Source: Bacteroidales bacterium (GTDB taxonomy: Bacteria > Bacteroidota > Bacteroidia > Bacteroidales > UBA932). From it: a stretch of DNA of 7,339 bases. This document shows, piece after piece, positions 6,833 through 7,339 of the stretch (the stretch's first letter is position 1; every line of letters begins with the position of its first letter). A program made the translations under genes and the position numbers. The DNA lies in contig JAKSKC010000069.1 of NCBI GenBank assembly GCA_024401945.1, positions 1-7,339 on the forward strand, in the 5' to 3' direction. The notes beneath the pieces are model-generated. The model was not told the origin of the DNA and did no database searches. It saw nothing but the letters and a program-made list of their open reading frames with translations.

Positions 6833-7339
6833 CTGACTCCTCCTCCGAATCCACCTCCGTGGAAGCCTCCTCCGCCACCGAAGGACCTGTGTCCTCCAAA
6901 GCCTCCTCTGGAAGCCCCTGCGGCGCGGTTCACAGCTGCCACATTGGTGATGGAATCAGCCATAATACGTGATAAGTAAATTGTTTTAAATATTGTGTCT
7001 GAATCGTTTCTGTTAATCTGCTCGAAAGCTTCAGGATTTATCTCGCGAAGCTCCCTGGCCACCTTGTCAGCTATACCGAAGAGGGCTGCGAACACCAGAT
7101 AATCCTTCCAGAGAACCACTTCTCCGGTGCTTCTTTCATCAATCAGAGTGAAGTCCCCGAGGAATTTCTTCAGTCCCACCAGCTTCCTCGCATTTTCCTG
7201 TCCCCGCTCCGTAAAGCGGTTTGAAGGGAAAGTGCCGCCGCTTATGTTGCCCGCGCTCCTTGCGGCTTCCACGGCTTCAAGCCTGATGGAGGAATTCCAT
7301 TTCTCGATTCTCGTGGCGTGCATCCGCGACCATCTGCGG
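6829..7339 (-). CDS. DUF2207-like membrane protein, C-terminal fragment (5' end outside window)
   Basis: The frame is open to the right edge. An internal ATG at 7323 is preceded by in-frame sense codons (RRWSR), so it is probably not the true start, and about 170 C-terminal residues are visible. Numbered from that Met, the segment GLKKFLGDFTLIDER and VVLWKDYLVFAALFGIADKV resemble the cytoplasmic C-terminal part of DUF2207 (YciQ-like) predicted membrane proteins, as does the ending in an extreme glycine-rich tail with Phe and His. The membrane segments and N-terminal domain expected of the family would lie outside the window, so the name rests on this fragment alone. No biochemical function is established for the family. 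The stop codon overlaps the mnmA start, placing it in the same transcription unit. An AT-rich patch at about 6961-7020 encodes INRNDSDTIFKTIYLSRI and differs in base content from the rest of the gene. Confidence 0.75.
   Translation of the reverse strand, partial: RRWSRMHATRIEKWNSSIRLEAVEAARSAGNISGGTFPSNRFTERGQENARKLVGLKKFLGDFTLIDERSTGEVVLWKDYLVFAALFGIADKVARELREINPEAFEQINRNDSDTIFKTIYLSRIMADSITNVAAVNRAAGASRGGFGGHRSFGGGGGFHGGGFGGGVR
6832..6909 (-). repeat. Glycine-rich low-complexity tail of the DUF2207-like protein
   Basis: These 26 codons, immediately before the stop, encode 15 glycines with interspersed Phe, His and Arg (RGGFGGHRSF, then GGGGGFHGGGFGGGVR). The DNA is a degenerate run of GGA/GGC/GGT codons, visible on the plus strand as repeated cctcc/ccacc units. 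Such tails are typical of DUF2207 proteins. A flexible low-complexity end is expected here rather than a folded domain, and the DNA could be prone to slippage. Confidence 0.8.

Noticed and set aside
7321..7323. ATG at 7321-7323 as the true start of the DUF2207-like gene
   Set aside because: The frame continues open upstream to the window edge, and the visible part matches only the C-terminal region of a much larger membrane protein.
1..7339. CRISPR array, tRNA/rRNA gene, insertion sequence or prophage
   Set aside because: I saw no regularly spaced repeats, no cloverleaf or rRNA-like sequence, no transposase or integrase motifs and no terminal inverted repeats. Nearly all bases are accounted for by five protein-coding genes.

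Overview
The window looks like an ordinary chromosomal housekeeping segment of a Bacteroidota bacterium, most likely Bacteroidales. The evidence is a Bacteroidetes-type TamB N-terminus, TsaD and MnmA proteins with the wording typical of that phylum (TsaD with SGGNSQ; MnmA with an extra segment before its YTIGQRKGL motif), and two copies of the TAnnTTTG core promoter box used by the Bacteroidetes primary sigma factor. The DNA is fairly GC-rich, with frequent AGG (Arg) and ATA (Ile) codons. That would fit an Alistipes-like or uncultured gut Bacteroidales lineage better than Bacteroides itself, but this placement is only an inference.

Layout. Bases 1-3063 (minus strand) hold the first 1021 codons of a very large tamB gene that runs off the left edge. 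A compact 75-base divergent intergenic region (3064-3138) separates it from tsaD (3139-4161, plus strand). The region carries two back-to-back TAnnTTTG boxes, each exactly 19 bases from its start codon, and nested inverted repeats next to tsaD. tsaD converges on a minus-strand gene for a COG2509-type FAD-dependent dehydrogenase (4158-5669), and the two share the four bases CTAG as overlapping stop codons. Upstream of the dehydrogenase, after an 8-base gap, lies mnmA (5678-6832). Upstream of that, overlapping by four bases (ATGA), is the 3' end of a DUF2207-like membrane protein gene with a glycine-rich tail (6829-7339, running off the right edge). The three right-hand minus-strand genes are packed as one probable operon.

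Function. TsaD makes the t6A37 modification and MnmA makes the 2-thio group of U34, so two anticodon-loop modification genes flank an uncharacterised flavoprotein. TamB belongs to outer-membrane biogenesis and probably shares only the divergent regulatory region with tsaD. The window shows no RNA gene, CRISPR array, insertion sequence, integrase or prophage signal. No new multi-gene system is evident. The most interesting points are the divergent promoter architecture, the tail-to-tail CTAG overlap, and the conserved-looking but unassigned flavoprotein in a tRNA-modification context.
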